64,000 nucleotides of DNA from Profundicola sp048268105 (GCA_048268105.1 JBLWWH010000002.1:124001-188000); one strand, 5' to 3'. Counted from the stretch's first letter, positions 8,148-17,240 are shown. Numbers and translations: made by a program. Notes: generated from the letters alone by a model not told the origin.

Positions 8148-8867
8148 TTATGATCTTTTACGATCACGACGACGATCTGTTCTTCTTCCGCCACCTCCTT
8201 TTTGTTTTTTCTGTAGGCCTACTAATGGTGATAACTCGCGTTTTCCATAAACTTCACCTTTCATAATCCATACCTTAACTCCTAATCTACCATAAGTAGT
8301 ATGAGCTTCCACCAAAGCATAGTCAATATCTGCTCTGAATGTTGATAATGGAATTCTTCCTTCTTTGTAAGTCTCTGTACGTGCCATCTCAGCACCATTT
8401 AATCTACCAGAGATCTGAATTTTAATTCCTTCAGCATTCATTCTCATAGCTGCAGCGATAGCCATCTTAATAGCACGACGATAAGAAATACGATTCTCAA
8501 TTTGTCTAGCAATACTATCTCCTACAAGTTTAGCATCAATCTCAGGTCTTTTAATTTCAAAAATGTTAATTTGAACGTCTTTCCCTGTAAGTTGCTTTAA
8601 CTCTTCTTTCAACTTATCAACTTCGCTACCACCTTTACCAATAATAATACCCGGACGGGCAGTTGTAATAGTAATTGTGATTAGCTTTAAAGTTCTTTCT
8701 ATATAAATATTAGAAACACTTGCTTTTTGTAAACGAGCTCCTAAGTATTTTCTGATTTTAGCATCCTCTGCTAATTTATCTCCATAGTCTTTACCACCAT
8801 ACCAGTTAGAATCCCAACCGCGGATAATTCCTAATCTATTTCCTATTGGATTTGTCTTCTGACCCAT
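8148..8867 (-). CDS. rpsC: 30S ribosomal protein S3
   Basis: S3 forms part of the mRNA entry channel helicase site. The 239-residue product has an N-terminal KH domain with the GxxG-type loop (RPGIIIGKGGSEVDKLKEEL, about residues 71-90) and the C-terminal S3 domain (GRLNGAEMARTETYKEGRIP). The C-terminus is an Arg/Gly-rich basic tail. It lies 2 bp after rplV. Confidence 0.98.
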   Translation of the reverse strand: MGQKTNPIGNRLGIIRGWDSNWYGGKDYGDKLAEDAKIRKYLGARLQKASVSNIYIERTLKLITITITTARPGIIIGKGGSEVDKLKEELKQLTGKDVQINIFEIKRPEIDAKLVGDSIARQIENRISYRRAIKMAIAAAMRMNAEGIKIQISGRLNGAEMARTETYKEGRIPLSTFRADIDYALVEAHTTYGRLGVKVWIMKGEVYGKRELSPLVGLQKKQKGGGGRRTDRRRDRKRS

Positions 8868-8869
8868 AA

Positions 8870-9277
8870 TTATTGATTCTCTTTGGTTTTACTACCTAAT
8901 ATTATTGTTACGTGATTAGAACGCTTACGGATTCTATGTGCTCTACCTTGAGGTGCTGGACGCAATCTTTTTAATTGACGCGCACTATCTACATTAATTT
9001 CTTTAACATATAATTGTGCATCTTCGATGTCCATATCCTCATTCTTAGCTTGCCAGTTAGCAATGGCAGATAAAACTAATTTCTCTAGTCTCTCTGATGC
9101 TTCTTTCTTAGAATACTTAAGAATATACAATGCCTTGGTCACATCTTCTCCTCTAATAATATCGGCTACTAATCTCATCTTACGCGGAGAGGTTGGGCAA
9201 TTATTCAATTTAGCGAAAGCTAAATCTTTCTTTGCCTCTTTCAACAATTCAGCGCTATTTCTTTTTCTACTTCCCAT
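8870..9277 (-). CDS. rplV: 50S ribosomal protein L22
   Basis: L22 spans the 50S and its beta-hairpin lines the narrowest part of the exit tunnel. The 135-residue product has NCPTSPRKMRLVADIIRGED near the N-terminus and the hairpin end PAPQGRAHRIRKRSNHVTI, the region where macrolide-resistance mutations arise; no obvious insertion or deletion is present. It sits between rpsS and rpsC. Confidence 0.98.
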   Translation of the reverse strand: MGSRKRNSAELLKEAKKDLAFAKLNNCPTSPRKMRLVADIIRGEDVTKALYILKYSKKEASERLEKLVLSAIANWQAKNEDMDIEDAQLYVKEINVDSARQLKRLRPAPQGRAHRIRKRSNHVTIILGSKTKENQ

Positions 9278-9285
9278 AGCTTATA

Positions 9286-9564
9286 TTATTTTTTACCTTT
9301 ATTTTTTGCTCCTGCGTGTCCTCTAAAAGTACGTGTTGGAGAAAATTCGCCTAATTTGTGACCTACCATATTTTCTGTTACATAAACAGGAATAAATTGC
9401 TTTCCATTATGTACAGCGATGGTTTGTCCAACAAAGTCAGGAGAGATCATTGATGCTCTTGACCAGGTTTTAATGACCGTCTTCTTACCGCTCTCAACGT
9501 TATCGTTAACTTTCTTTTCTAGCTTATAATGGATATAAGGTCCCTTTTTTAATGAACGTGCCAT
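9286..9564 (-). CDS. rpsS: 30S ribosomal protein S19
   Basis: S19 pairs with S13 in the 30S head. The 92-residue protein begins MARSLKKGPYIHYKLEKKV and contains the signature HNGKQFIPVYVTENMVGHKL followed by GEFSPTRTFRGHAG. It is full length, 3 bp after rplB and 8 bp before rplV. Confidence 0.98.
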   Translation of the reverse strand: MARSLKKGPYIHYKLEKKVNDNVESGKKTVIKTWSRASMISPDFVGQTIAVHNGKQFIPVYVTENMVGHKLGEFSPTRTFRGHAGAKNKGKK

Positions 9565-9567
9565 AAA

Positions 9568-10389
9568 TTATTTCTTTCTTCTTTCTATGATATACTTATT
9601 AGACGCCTTCTTCTTGTAACGAGTCTTGTAACCTTTAGCAGGAACGCCATTTTTATTTCTAGGGATTCCACCAGTCGCACGACCTTCACCACCACCCATT
9701 GGGTGATCTACAGGGTTCATTACCATTGAACGAGTTCTAGGTCTAGTCCCTTTCCATCTTGTTCTACCAGCTTTACCACTAACTTCTGTTTGGTGATCTG
9801 AATTAGATACAGCACCAATAGTAGCTTTACATTCTACCAATACCAATCTAATTTCACTCGATGGCATTTTAATAGTTGCATATCTTCCTTCTCTAGCGAT
9901 TAATTGACCATATGATCCTGCGCTACGAGCCATGATAGCCCCTTGTCCAGGTCTCAATTCGATACAAGAAACAACAGTACCTAAAGGCATGTTTTTAAGC
10001 TTCATGCAATTACCTGCTTCTGGAGCTGTTTCTTCACCGTTGTGGATAGTTTGTCCAACTTTTAAACCGTTAGTCGCTACGATATATCTCTTCTCACCAT
10101 CTTTGTACTGCACTAATGCAATAAAAGCAGTTCTATTTGGATCGTATTCGATGCTTAGTACTTCTGCACTACCATCTTTATCTCTCTTGAAATCTATTAT
10201 ACGATATTTCTTCTTGTGTCCTCCACCAATGAAACGCATCGTCATTTTTCCGGTATTGTTACGACCACCTGACTTAGAGATACCCTTAGTCAAGGACTTC
10301 TCTGGTTTTGAGGTTGTAACTTGATCGAAATTATTAACGATTCTAAATCGTTGTCCAGGTGTTGTTGGTTTTAATTTTCTTACTGACAT
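9568..10389 (-). CDS. rplB: 50S ribosomal protein L2
   Basis: L2 is required for subunit association and supports the peptidyl-transferase centre. The 273-residue protein has the N-terminal OB-like domain, the SH3-like domain, and the C-terminal signature with the conserved histidine (VMNPVDHPMGGGEGRA). This His corresponds to the residue implicated in peptidyl-transferase function in E. coli. It lies 11 bp after rplW. Confidence 0.98.
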   Translation of the reverse strand: MSVRKLKPTTPGQRFRIVNNFDQVTTSKPEKSLTKGISKSGGRNNTGKMTMRFIGGGHKKKYRIIDFKRDKDGSAEVLSIEYDPNRTAFIALVQYKDGEKRYIVATNGLKVGQTIHNGEETAPEAGNCMKLKNMPLGTVVSCIELRPGQGAIMARSAGSYGQLIAREGRYATIKMPSSEIRLVLVECKATIGAVSNSDHQTEVSGKAGRTRWKGTRPRTRSMVMNPVDHPMGGGEGRATGGIPRNKNGVPAKGYKTRYKKKASNKYIIERRKK

Positions 10390-10400
10390 GATTCTACTTC

Positions 10401-10691
10401 TTAAATGTTACCGTATAAATCAATTTCCTGACCTTCTTCAATCTGCACAACAGCTTTCTTTAACTTATTGGTTTTTCCGATTTGGAAACCAGTTTTCGTG
10501 TTGCGCGTCTTTATCTTTGGTGCGTAAATCATAGTACGAACGTCTAGAACATCTACACCATACAAATCTTGAATTGCTTTCTTGATTTGGATCTTATTTG
10601 CTTCGGTATGTACATAAAAAGCATAGCGATTATTCATCTCTGAATCTCGGGTCGCTTTTTCTGTTATTACAGGTCTTAAAATGATACTCAT
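10401..10691 (-). CDS. rplW: 50S ribosomal protein L23
   Basis: L23 lies at the exit tunnel and docks trigger factor and the signal recognition particle. The 96-residue sequence starts MSIILRPVITEKATRDSEMN and includes the family core YAFYVHTEANKIQIKKAIQD and YGVDVLDVRTM. It is separated from rplD by 7 bp and from rplB by 11 bp. Confidence 0.98.
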   Translation of the reverse strand: MSIILRPVITEKATRDSEMNNRYAFYVHTEANKIQIKKAIQDLYGVDVLDVRTMIYAPKIKTRNTKTGFQIGKTNKLKKAVVQIEEGQEIDLYGNI

Positions 10692-10698
10692 ATTCGTT

Positions 10699-11328
10699 CT
10701 ACTTTCTTAAATTTTCCTGAAGCTTGTCAATCGAACTCTCGAATAAGACAAGATCGGACGCATTCATAATATCGTAACTTGTTAACTCTGAGAAATTTAC
10801 AACTTTAACTCCTTGTAAATTTCGGGACGACAAATATACGTTTTTATTTGAATCCCCCAATACAAATACAGATTTTTTATTTGTCAAACTTAAATTCTCT
10901 AAAATTTGACTAAAATCTTTGGTTCTTGGAGCATCTAAAGTGAAGTCCTCCATGACACGAATTGCATTGTCTAAAGCTTTCTGACTAAGGGCAGATTTCT
11001 TGGCTGCTCTTTTCTGTGCTTTGTTCAATTTGAAACTGTAGTTTCTTGGTCTAGGACCAAAAACTCTACCTCCACCTTTGAACAATGGGTTTTTAATATC
11101 ACCCGCACGAGCCGTACCTGTACCTTTCTGCTTCTTTATTTTCTTTGTACTACCTGTTATTTCAGCTCTTTCTTTTGCCTTGTGCGTACCTTGACGCAAG
11201 TTTGCTAAGTGTTGCTTAACTTCTAGGTAAACTGTATGTTGACTTGGCTCGATTCCGAAGATGCTTGCATCTAAAGTAACCTTCTTGCCCGTCTCCTTAC
11301 CTGTTTTATCTAATATTGTTAATTCCAT
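10699..11328 (-). CDS. rplD: 50S ribosomal protein L4
   Basis: L4 contributes a long loop to the exit tunnel; in E. coli it also autoregulates the S10 operon by binding its leader. The 209-residue product has the conserved loop (KQKGTGTARAGDIKNPLFKG, then GGRVFGPRPRNYSFKLNKAQ) and a normal globular domain. Its start overlaps the end of rplC by 10 bp, indicating translational coupling. A hairpin upstream of rplC could be a regulatory target, but that is only inference. Confidence 0.98.
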   Translation of the reverse strand: MELTILDKTGKETGKKVTLDASIFGIEPSQHTVYLEVKQHLANLRQGTHKAKERAEITGSTKKIKKQKGTGTARAGDIKNPLFKGGGRVFGPRPRNYSFKLNKAQKRAAKKSALSQKALDNAIRVMEDFTLDAPRTKDFSQILENLSLTNKKSVFVLGDSNKNVYLSSRNLQGVKVVNFSELTSYDIMNASDLVLFESSIDKLQENLRK

Positions 11329-11945
11329 TTTCTTATAATTACGTATGAATTTTTAGGACCAGGAATTGCACCCTTTACAATCAAAAGATTCTTATCCTCA
11401 TCAACTTTAATAACTTGCAAGTTCTGGATTGTAACTTTTTTGTTACCCATCTGACCAGCCATTCGCATTCCTTTGAATACTCTAGATGGATCCGAACCAG
11501 CACCAATAGAACCTGGCGCTCTCAATCTGTTGTGCTGACCATGCGTAGCCTGACCAACCCCACCAAAACCGTGACGTTTTACAACACCTTGAAAACCTTT
11601 ACCCTTAGAAGTACCAGTAACATCAACGTATTCACCTTCTTTGAAAAGCTCTACATTAATCTCTTGACCTAATGATAAATCATTAACAAACTCTCCCTGA
11701 AATTCCACCAATTTGTATTTTGGCGTAGTGCCGGCTTTTTTGAAGTGACCTGTCATGGCCTTGCCAACATTCTTTTCTTTCTTGTCATCGAAACCTAACT
11801 GAACGGCTGTGTAACCGTCTTTGTCTTGGGTTCTGACCTGCGTAACGACACAAGGACCTGCTTGAATAATAGTACATGGAATGTTTTTACCATTCTCATC
11901 ATACAAGCTTGTCATTGCAATCTTTTTTCCTATAATTCCTGACAT
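11319..11945 (-). CDS. rplC: 50S ribosomal protein L3
   Basis: L3 initiates 50S assembly and reaches close to the peptidyl-transferase centre. The 208-residue protein begins MSGIIGKKIAMTSLYDENGK and has the conserved loop SKGKGFQGVVKRHGFGGVGQ followed by ATHGQHNRLRAPGSIGAGSDPS, the region bearing the glutamine methylated by PrmB in some bacteria. It is preceded by a 74-bp gap, the largest inside the ribosomal cluster, which contains a hairpin. Confidence 0.98.
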   Translation of the reverse strand: MSGIIGKKIAMTSLYDENGKNIPCTIIQAGPCVVTQVRTQDKDGYTAVQLGFDDKKEKNVGKAMTGHFKKAGTTPKYKLVEFQGEFVNDLSLGQEINVELFKEGEYVDVTGTSKGKGFQGVVKRHGFGGVGQATHGQHNRLRAPGSIGAGSDPSRVFKGMRMAGQMGNKKVTIQNLQVIKVDEDKNLLIVKGAIPGPKNSYVIIRKWN

Positions 11946-11970
11946 TCTTTATTTGATATAAGATGAAAAT

Positions 11971-11997
11971 GCAGCACCCAGAATTTCTGAGCGCTAC
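11971..11997 (-). promoter_or_regulatory. RNA hairpin between rpsJ and rplC
   Basis: On the transcribed minus strand this segment can fold into an 11-bp stem (counting three G-U pairs) with a five-base loop AAAUU; the central arms are AGCGCUCAG and CUGGGUGCU. It sits in the 74-bp rpsJ-rplC gap, where neighbouring gaps are mostly under 25 bp. There is no clean U-run after it, so a simple terminator is unlikely. An attenuator, a processing site or a binding site for a ribosomal protein such as L4 are possible readings, none proven. Confidence 0.55.
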
Positions 11998-12019
11998 ACT
12001 GTCATTATTTTATTTTTAA

Positions 12020-12325
12020 CTAAACTTTGATTTCTACTTCAACTCCACTAGGTAACTCAAGCTTCATCAATGCATCTACTGTTTTAGATGAAGAGCTATA
12101 GATATCCAACAATCTCTTGTGCGCATTTAATTGGAATTGTTCACGAGCTTTTTTGTTTACGTGTGGTGAACGCAAAACTGTGAAAATTCTTTTGTTTGTT
12201 GGTAATGGAATTGGACCATTAACTACCGCTCCTGTAGATTTTACAGTTTTAACGATTTTCTCAGCTGATTTATCAACCAAATTGTAATCGTACGATTTTA
12301 ATTTTATTCTAATTTTTTGACTCAT
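12020..12325 (-). CDS. rpsJ: 30S ribosomal protein S10
   Basis: S10 (also NusE) is a 30S head protein and a transcription antitermination partner of NusB and NusG. The 101-residue sequence has the usual start (MSQKIRIKLKSYDYNLVDKS) and the signature GPIPLPTNKRIFTVLRSPHV with KKAREQFQLNAHKRL. It follows fusA by 11 bp, so the str and S10 operons are fused here and no tuf gene lies between them. Confidence 0.98.
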   Translation of the reverse strand: MSQKIRIKLKSYDYNLVDKSAEKIVKTVKSTGAVVNGPIPLPTNKRIFTVLRSPHVNKKAREQFQLNAHKRLLDIYSSSSKTVDALMKLELPSGVEVEIKV

Positions 12326-12336
12326 TTCTCAACTAA

Positions 12337-14469
12337 TTAATCTTCGCTAGTTCCTTTTGCTTTTGCAATTACTTCCTCAGCTACACTTGTTGGTGCTGGT
12401 TCGTATTTTTCAAATTCCATTGTTGAAGTTGCACGCCCAGAAGATAAAGTTCTTAGGGAAGTTACATATCCAAACATCTCAGATAATGGCACAGTTGCTT
12501 TAATTACCTTAGCATTATTTCTATCGCTCATTCCTGAAGGCATACCTCTACGTCTGTTTAAGTCACCTACAATATCACCCATGTTTTCTTCTGGAGTTAA
12601 TACTTCCAATTTCATGATAGGCTCCATAATAGTTGGCTTAGCTTTCTTAGCCGCATTTCTGAATCCCATTTTAGCAGCTAATTCGAAAGATAATTGATCC
12701 GAATCCACTGGATGGAAAGATCCATCTTTAAGCGTAACTTTCATAGATTCAACTTCGTATCCAGCTAAAGGACCGTTTTTCATAGCCTCTTTAAATCCTT
12801 TCTCAACTGAAGGGATAAATTCTTTTGGAATATTACCACCTTTAATTTCGTTAACGAATTGTAAACCTTCAACTCCTTCGTCTGCTGGCCCTAATGTAAA
12901 TACGATATCAGCGAATTTACCACGACCACCTGATTGTTTCTTATAAGTTTCTCTATGATCAGTTTCTCCTAAGATAGCCTCTTTGTACTCAACTTGAGGT
13001 TGTCCTTGGTTAACATCTACTTTGAACTCTCTTCTCAAACGATCAACAATAATATCAAGGTGTAACTCACCCATTCCAGAAATAATTGTTTGACCTGAAG
13101 CCTCATCTGTTTTAGTAACGAATGTTGGATCTTCTTCAGAAAGTTTAGCCAAAGCCATTCCTAACTTATCCATATCTGCTTTAGATTTAGGCTCTACCGC
13201 GATACCAATAACTGGATCTGGGAAGTCCATACTTTCTAATACAATTGGATGTTTTTCGTCAGATAATGTATCACCTGTCTTAATATCTTTAAATCCTACA
13301 GCAGCTCCAATATCCCCAGCCTCGATAAAATCGATTGGCTCTTGTTTAGATGAGTGCATTTGGTAGATACGAGAAATTCTTTCTTTGTTTCCTGAACGAT
13401 TGTTCAAAACATAAGATCCTGCATCTAATCTACCTGAATAAGCACGGAAGAAAGCCAAACGACCTACGAAAGGATCCGTTGCAATCTTAAATGCTAATGC
13501 AGCAAATGGCTCTTCTACTGAAGGCTTTCTCTTTTCTGCAGCGTCTGTATTTGGATTAGTTCCCTCAACAGCCTCAATATCTAGAGGAGAAGGCAAGTAA
13601 CGACATACAGCGTCCAACATAAATTGAACTCCTTTGTTCTTAAATGAAGAACCACATGTCATTGGAATAATTGCCATATCTAAAGTAGCAGCTCTCAATG
13701 CTCTGTGAATTTCTTCTTCAGTAATTGAGTCTGTATCGTCTAAATATTTTTCTAATATCGCTTCGTCATACTCAGCAACATTTTCTAACAAGTTCATGCG
13801 TAATTCAGCAGCTTGTTCTTTTAAATCCTCGGGAATATCAATCTCATCGTAAGTTGATCCGTAGTTTTCATCATGCCAAACAATAGCACGGTTTTTAACT
13901 AAGTCAACAACCCCTCTGAAATCTTCTTCGTCACCAATGTTAATAACGATAGGCACTGCATTAGAACCTAACATTTCTTTTACCTGCTGACAAACTCCTA
14001 AAAAATCTGCACCTTGACGGTCCATTTTGTTCACAAACCCTAAGCGAGGTACTTTGTAGTTATCAGCTAATCTCCAGTTAGTTTCTGATTGTGGCTCAAC
14101 ACCATCAACAGCACTAAATAAGAAAACTAGTCCGTCTAATACTCTTAATGATCTATTTACCTCTACTGTAAAGTCAACGTGACCCGGAGTATCGATAATA
14201 TTGAAGTGGTATCCTTTTGCATCTGCAGTTGGTTGACCATTTTCTTTTGGAAAAGTCCAAGTACAAGTTGTAGCAGCAGAAGTAATTGTAATACCTCTTT
14301 CAGCCTCTTGATCCATCCAGTCCATAGTAGAAGTACCCTCATGAGTTTCACCCATTTTGTGGTTCTTACCAGTATAGAATAGAATTCTTTCCGTAGTTGT
14401 TGTCTTACCCGCATCAATATGCGCAGCGATACCTATGTTTCTTGTGTATTTTAAATCTCTTGTTCCCAT
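12337..14469 (-). CDS. fusA: Elongation factor G
   Basis: EF-G is the GTPase that drives ribosomal translocation and, with RRF, recycling. The 710-residue protein has all five domains. The P-loop is AHIDAGKTTTTERILFYTG (about residues 16-34), followed by the switch II region DTPGHVDF and the base-recognition motif NKMDRQGADF. Domain IV and V segments (GGRGKFADIVF; RRRGMPSGMSDRN; SEMFGYVTSLRTLSSGRAT) are intact. The length is slightly above the E. coli protein because of small loop insertions. It lies between rpsG and rpsJ in the str arrangement. Confidence 0.98.
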   Translation of the reverse strand: MGTRDLKYTRNIGIAAHIDAGKTTTTERILFYTGKNHKMGETHEGTSTMDWMDQEAERGITITSAATTCTWTFPKENGQPTADAKGYHFNIIDTPGHVDFTVEVNRSLRVLDGLVFLFSAVDGVEPQSETNWRLADNYKVPRLGFVNKMDRQGADFLGVCQQVKEMLGSNAVPIVINIGDEEDFRGVVDLVKNRAIVWHDENYGSTYDEIDIPEDLKEQAAELRMNLLENVAEYDEAILEKYLDDTDSITEEEIHRALRAATLDMAIIPMTCGSSFKNKGVQFMLDAVCRYLPSPLDIEAVEGTNPNTDAAEKRKPSVEEPFAALAFKIATDPFVGRLAFFRAYSGRLDAGSYVLNNRSGNKERISRIYQMHSSKQEPIDFIEAGDIGAAVGFKDIKTGDTLSDEKHPIVLESMDFPDPVIGIAVEPKSKADMDKLGMALAKLSEEDPTFVTKTDEASGQTIISGMGELHLDIIVDRLRREFKVDVNQGQPQVEYKEAILGETDHRETYKKQSGGRGKFADIVFTLGPADEGVEGLQFVNEIKGGNIPKEFIPSVEKGFKEAMKNGPLAGYEVESMKVTLKDGSFHPVDSDQLSFELAAKMGFRNAAKKAKPTIMEPIMKLEVLTPEENMGDIVGDLNRRRGMPSGMSDRNNAKVIKATVPLSEMFGYVTSLRTLSSGRATSTMEFEKYEPAPTSVAEEVIAKAKGTSED

Positions 14470-14477
14470 CGTCTGTT

Positions 14478-14954
14478 TTAGAATCTAAAGTGTGAAAATG
14501 CTTTGTTTGCTTCGGCCATCTTATGCGTGTCCATTCTTTTCTTAACAGCTGAACCTTCTTCTTTAGCAGCAGCCAAAACTTCCGCAGCTAATTTCTGCGC
14601 CATTGATTTTTCGTTTCTAGCTCTAGAATATTTAATCAACCATTTCATGGCCATTGAAATCTTTCTATCTGGACGAATCTGCATTGGAATTTGGAATGTA
14701 GCACCCCCAACTCTTCTTGATCTTACCTCTACGTGAGGCATAACATTAGTCAATGCATCTTTCCAAACTTCGATAGCTGGTTTTTCTGCATCTTCCTTTC
14801 TCTGCTCTACAATTTCCATTGCATCATAAAACACTTTGAAAGCAACACTTTTCTTACCGTCTAGCATTAAATTATTCACAAATCTCGTAACTAACTGATC
14901 GTTAAATTTCGGATCCGGAAGTAATATGCGCTTTTTAGCTTTTGTTTTTCTCAT
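14478..14954 (-). CDS. rpsG: 30S ribosomal protein S7
   Basis: S7 organises the 30S head at the E site. The 158-residue product begins MRKTKAKKRILLPDPKFNDQ and contains the conserved FVNNLMLDGKKSVAFKVFYD and VRSRRVGGATFQIPMQIRPD segments, ending AEANKAFSHFRF. It lies 19 bp after rpsL and 8 bp before fusA. Confidence 0.98.
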   Translation of the reverse strand: MRKTKAKKRILLPDPKFNDQLVTRFVNNLMLDGKKSVAFKVFYDAMEIVEQRKEDAEKPAIEVWKDALTNVMPHVEVRSRRVGGATFQIPMQIRPDRKISMAMKWLIKYSRARNEKSMAQKLAAEVLAAAKEEGSAVKKRMDTHKMAEANKAFSHFRF

Positions 14955-14973
14955 TTCTTTCTAAGGTTTTAAG

Positions 14974-15348
14974 TTATTTTTTAGGACGTTTAGCTCCATA
15001 CTTACTTCTACGTTGCAAACGACCACTCACTCCAGCAGTGTCCAATGCACCGCGTACGATGTGATAACGCACACCTGGTAAATCTTTTACCCTTCCTCCT
15101 CTCACCAATACTATCGAGTGCTCCTGAAGATTGTGTCCTTCTCCTCCAATGTAAGCATTAACTTCCTTACCATTGGTTAATCGAACCCTTGCAACTTTTC
15201 TCATTGCTGAATTCGGTTTCTTAGGTGTCGTAGTATATACACGTGTACATACTCCACGACGTTGTGGACACCCCTCCAAAGCAGCCGATTTGCTCTTCTT
15301 AGTGAGTGTTTTTCTACCTTTTCTAACTAATTGTTGTATTGTTGGCAT
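14974..15348 (-). CDS. rpsL: 30S ribosomal protein S12
   Basis: S12 monitors decoding at the A site. I chose the ATG giving 124 residues (MPTIQQLVRKGRKTLTKKSK), the universal S12 start; an in-frame ATG five codons upstream is not needed. The streptomycin-relevant loop TTTPKKPNSA is wild type, so no resistance mutation is visible. The DLPGVRYH segment carries the aspartate that RimO methylthiolates in other bacteria. It is the first gene of the cluster, about 50 bp downstream of a clear promoter. Confidence 0.97.
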   Translation of the reverse strand: MPTIQQLVRKGRKTLTKKSKSAALEGCPQRRGVCTRVYTTTPKKPNSAMRKVARVRLTNGKEVNAYIGGEGHNLQEHSIVLVRGGRVKDLPGVRYHIVRGALDTAGVSGRLQRRSKYGAKRPKK

Positions 15349-15397
15349 ATAATTAATATTCAATTTAAAAACAGGACTTTACCTGATTTTAGGGGTG

Positions 15398-15427
15398 CAA
15401 AGTTAAGAATAATTTAGTTTTACACAA
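15398..15427 (-). promoter_or_regulatory. Promoter of the ribosomal protein cluster
   Basis: On the minus strand the sequence reads TTG, exactly 19 bases, then TAACTTTG. This matches the Bacteroidota housekeeping promoter consensus (TTTG-N19-TAnnTTTG) except for the first T of the -33 element. The -7 box is followed by GCACCCC and a leader of about 45 bases before the rpsL start codon. It is the only clear promoter seen upstream of the thirty ribosomal-cluster genes. Confidence 0.8.
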
Positions 15428-15502
15428 GTGTTTGAATATTAATTTTTAATGACTTACCTATCTTTTATACTTATTTTCTTTTAAATTCGTTGTTTTAAAC
15501 CC

Positions 15503-17110
15503 ATGATGAAGGTTAAAACATTTATAACAATCTTACTTATAGCTTTCTCAGCGCTCATCCTAAAAGGGCAAGAATGTAGTATCTTTCAAAAATCTTCTAT
15601 TCAAAATAATTTTGACACCTTATATATTGGTAATAATAGTAAAGCCTATTTAGATTCATTAAATCAAATAGGCTATCATACTTTAAAAGTTGATAGCACC
15701 AGCACTCAACCCTGTCGAATATATATTGCAAAAGGTAAACAGTTTAAGAAAATAATTATTAAATCAACGGATAGTACAGTATTAAATCAAACTCAATACG
15801 ATTCGATTCATCAAAATTACACCCTGAATTTTGAAAGATTGATTCAAGGGATAAAAGATAGTTTACTAGAGCAAGGACAAGCTTTTGATCAAATAGCGAT
15901 TAAACCCATTGGGTTCCATGAAGAATTTGCACAAGCGCAAATAGAAATTATTCCCTCAGCGAAACGCAACATAGATGAAATTAAATTCATAGGATATGAA
16001 CGAGTTCCCAAATTTGTTAAACGAGAATTGTTAAATGAAAATAAAGTCTACAAAAACCATAGCATTGAAAATATTCGAAAGAAATTAGACAGCTACAGTT
16101 TTTTAACTCAAACCGAACCACCCAAAATTTCATTCACTAAAGACTCTACTATATTATATGTATATACTAAAAAGTTGCGACAGAATTTCATTAATGGAAT
16201 CTTAGGTTTTGAAACCGATGATGAGAATAAGCTAAATCTTCAAGGAAATGTACAATTAAATTTAGTGAACACCTTTAACTCCAATGAGCGAATCCAAGTA
16301 GATTGGAAAAGTGGTTTGAATAAATCTCAAAAATTAAAACTGGAGAGTTTTATTCCAAATGTGTTTAAAAATAAAATTGCTTACGAAACCAATTTAAATC
16401 TAACCAAACAAGATTCTACTTATTTTAAACTAGAATGGAGAAATGGATTGTTTTATCAACTTAACCAAGACCATTATATAGGTGCTAATTATAGCTTAGC
16501 CAATTCTAATTACATTAAAAATGATAATTCAGATTTTAAAAAAAGTGGTTTTGGCTTTAATTATATTTATGAGGACTTTTCATTTAACAAATTACAAGAA
16601 AATAAAACTTGGATTAAACTCTCCTCTACCCTGTGGAACAGGAACCTTAAAAATAGAGAGACTGAAGAAAGCCAACAGACAGAAGTTTCTTATTGGATTG
16701 AACGCCAACAGAGATTATACAAAAACCACTTTGTAAACTCCCTTATTCAAGGAAATAATCTAATCCAGCAAGGCGAAATTTTAGAAAATGACTTATACCA
16801 AATTGGTGGATTTAATAGCATTAGAGGATTTAATCAAAACTCTATATTAACACCTAGTTTCAATGCAATTTCATTGGCTTATCGCTACATCCCTAATAAC
16901 AATATATTTTTCGAAGTATTTTCAGACCTAGCCCTGATTGAAGCCAAACTAGGTGAGAACACTAACTTTTTTAATTCATTTGGCCTAGGAATGCAATTCT
17001 CAACCAATTTTGGTTGGTTTCAACTGAATTATGCTTTGGGTTCAAATGAAACTAATTCCACTAGTTTAACAGAAGGAAAAATTCATATCGGCATTAAAAG
17101 CTATTTCTAA
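15503..17110 (+). CDS. Omp85/BamA-superfamily outer-membrane protein
   Basis: The 535-residue protein has an N-terminal signal peptide (MMKVKTFITILLIAFSALIL), a periplasmic region with one POTRA-like segment (IDEIKFIGYERVPKFVKREL, about residues 157-176), and a C-terminal half with alternating beta-strand character. Near residues 435-443 it carries GGFNSIRGF, matching the conserved IRGF/VRGF signature that closes the barrel in Omp85 proteins. It is much shorter than BamA, which has five POTRA domains, so it is more like a TamA/TpsB-type translocator or a Bacteroidota-specific member. Substrate unknown. It is divergent from rpsL; two Met codons are possible starts. Confidence 0.75.
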   Translation: MMKVKTFITILLIAFSALILKGQECSIFQKSSIQNNFDTLYIGNNSKAYLDSLNQIGYHTLKVDSTSTQPCRIYIAKGKQFKKIIIKSTDSTVLNQTQYDSIHQNYTLNFERLIQGIKDSLLEQGQAFDQIAIKPIGFHEEFAQAQIEIIPSAKRNIDEIKFIGYERVPKFVKRELLNENKVYKNHSIENIRKKLDSYSFLTQTEPPKISFTKDSTILYVYTKKLRQNFINGILGFETDDENKLNLQGNVQLNLVNTFNSNERIQVDWKSGLNKSQKLKLESFIPNVFKNKIAYETNLNLTKQDSTYFKLEWRNGLFYQLNQDHYIGANYSLANSNYIKNDNSDFKKSGFGFNYIYEDFSFNKLQENKTWIKLSSTLWNRNLKNRETEESQQTEVSYWIERQQRLYKNHFVNSLIQGNNLIQQGEILENDLYQIGGFNSIRGFNQNSILTPSFNAISLAYRYIPNNNIFFEVFSDLALIEAKLGENTNFFNSFGLGMQFSTNFGWFQLNYALGSNETNSTSLTEGKIHIGIKSYF

Positions 17111-17167
17111 AGTCTATAAAATAAACTAAAATTCCTTGTTTAGTCTGCATTTAATTTAACAGAATTC

Positions 17168-17197
17168 TTGCAAATTAGCTAAAAAGGGTTAAATTTG
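17168..17197 (+). promoter_or_regulatory. Promoter of the large type IX cargo gene
   Basis: TTG, exactly 19 bases, then TAAATTTG, matching the Bacteroidota consensus TTTG-N19-TAnnTTTG with one deviation at the outermost base. It ends 43 bp before the start codon of the 2025-residue secreted protein, so this gene very likely has its own transcription unit separate from the Omp85 gene upstream. Confidence 0.75.
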
Positions 17198-17240
17198 TAT
17201 GGATCAATTATGAAATAATACTTTTAAATACTTTATAAAT

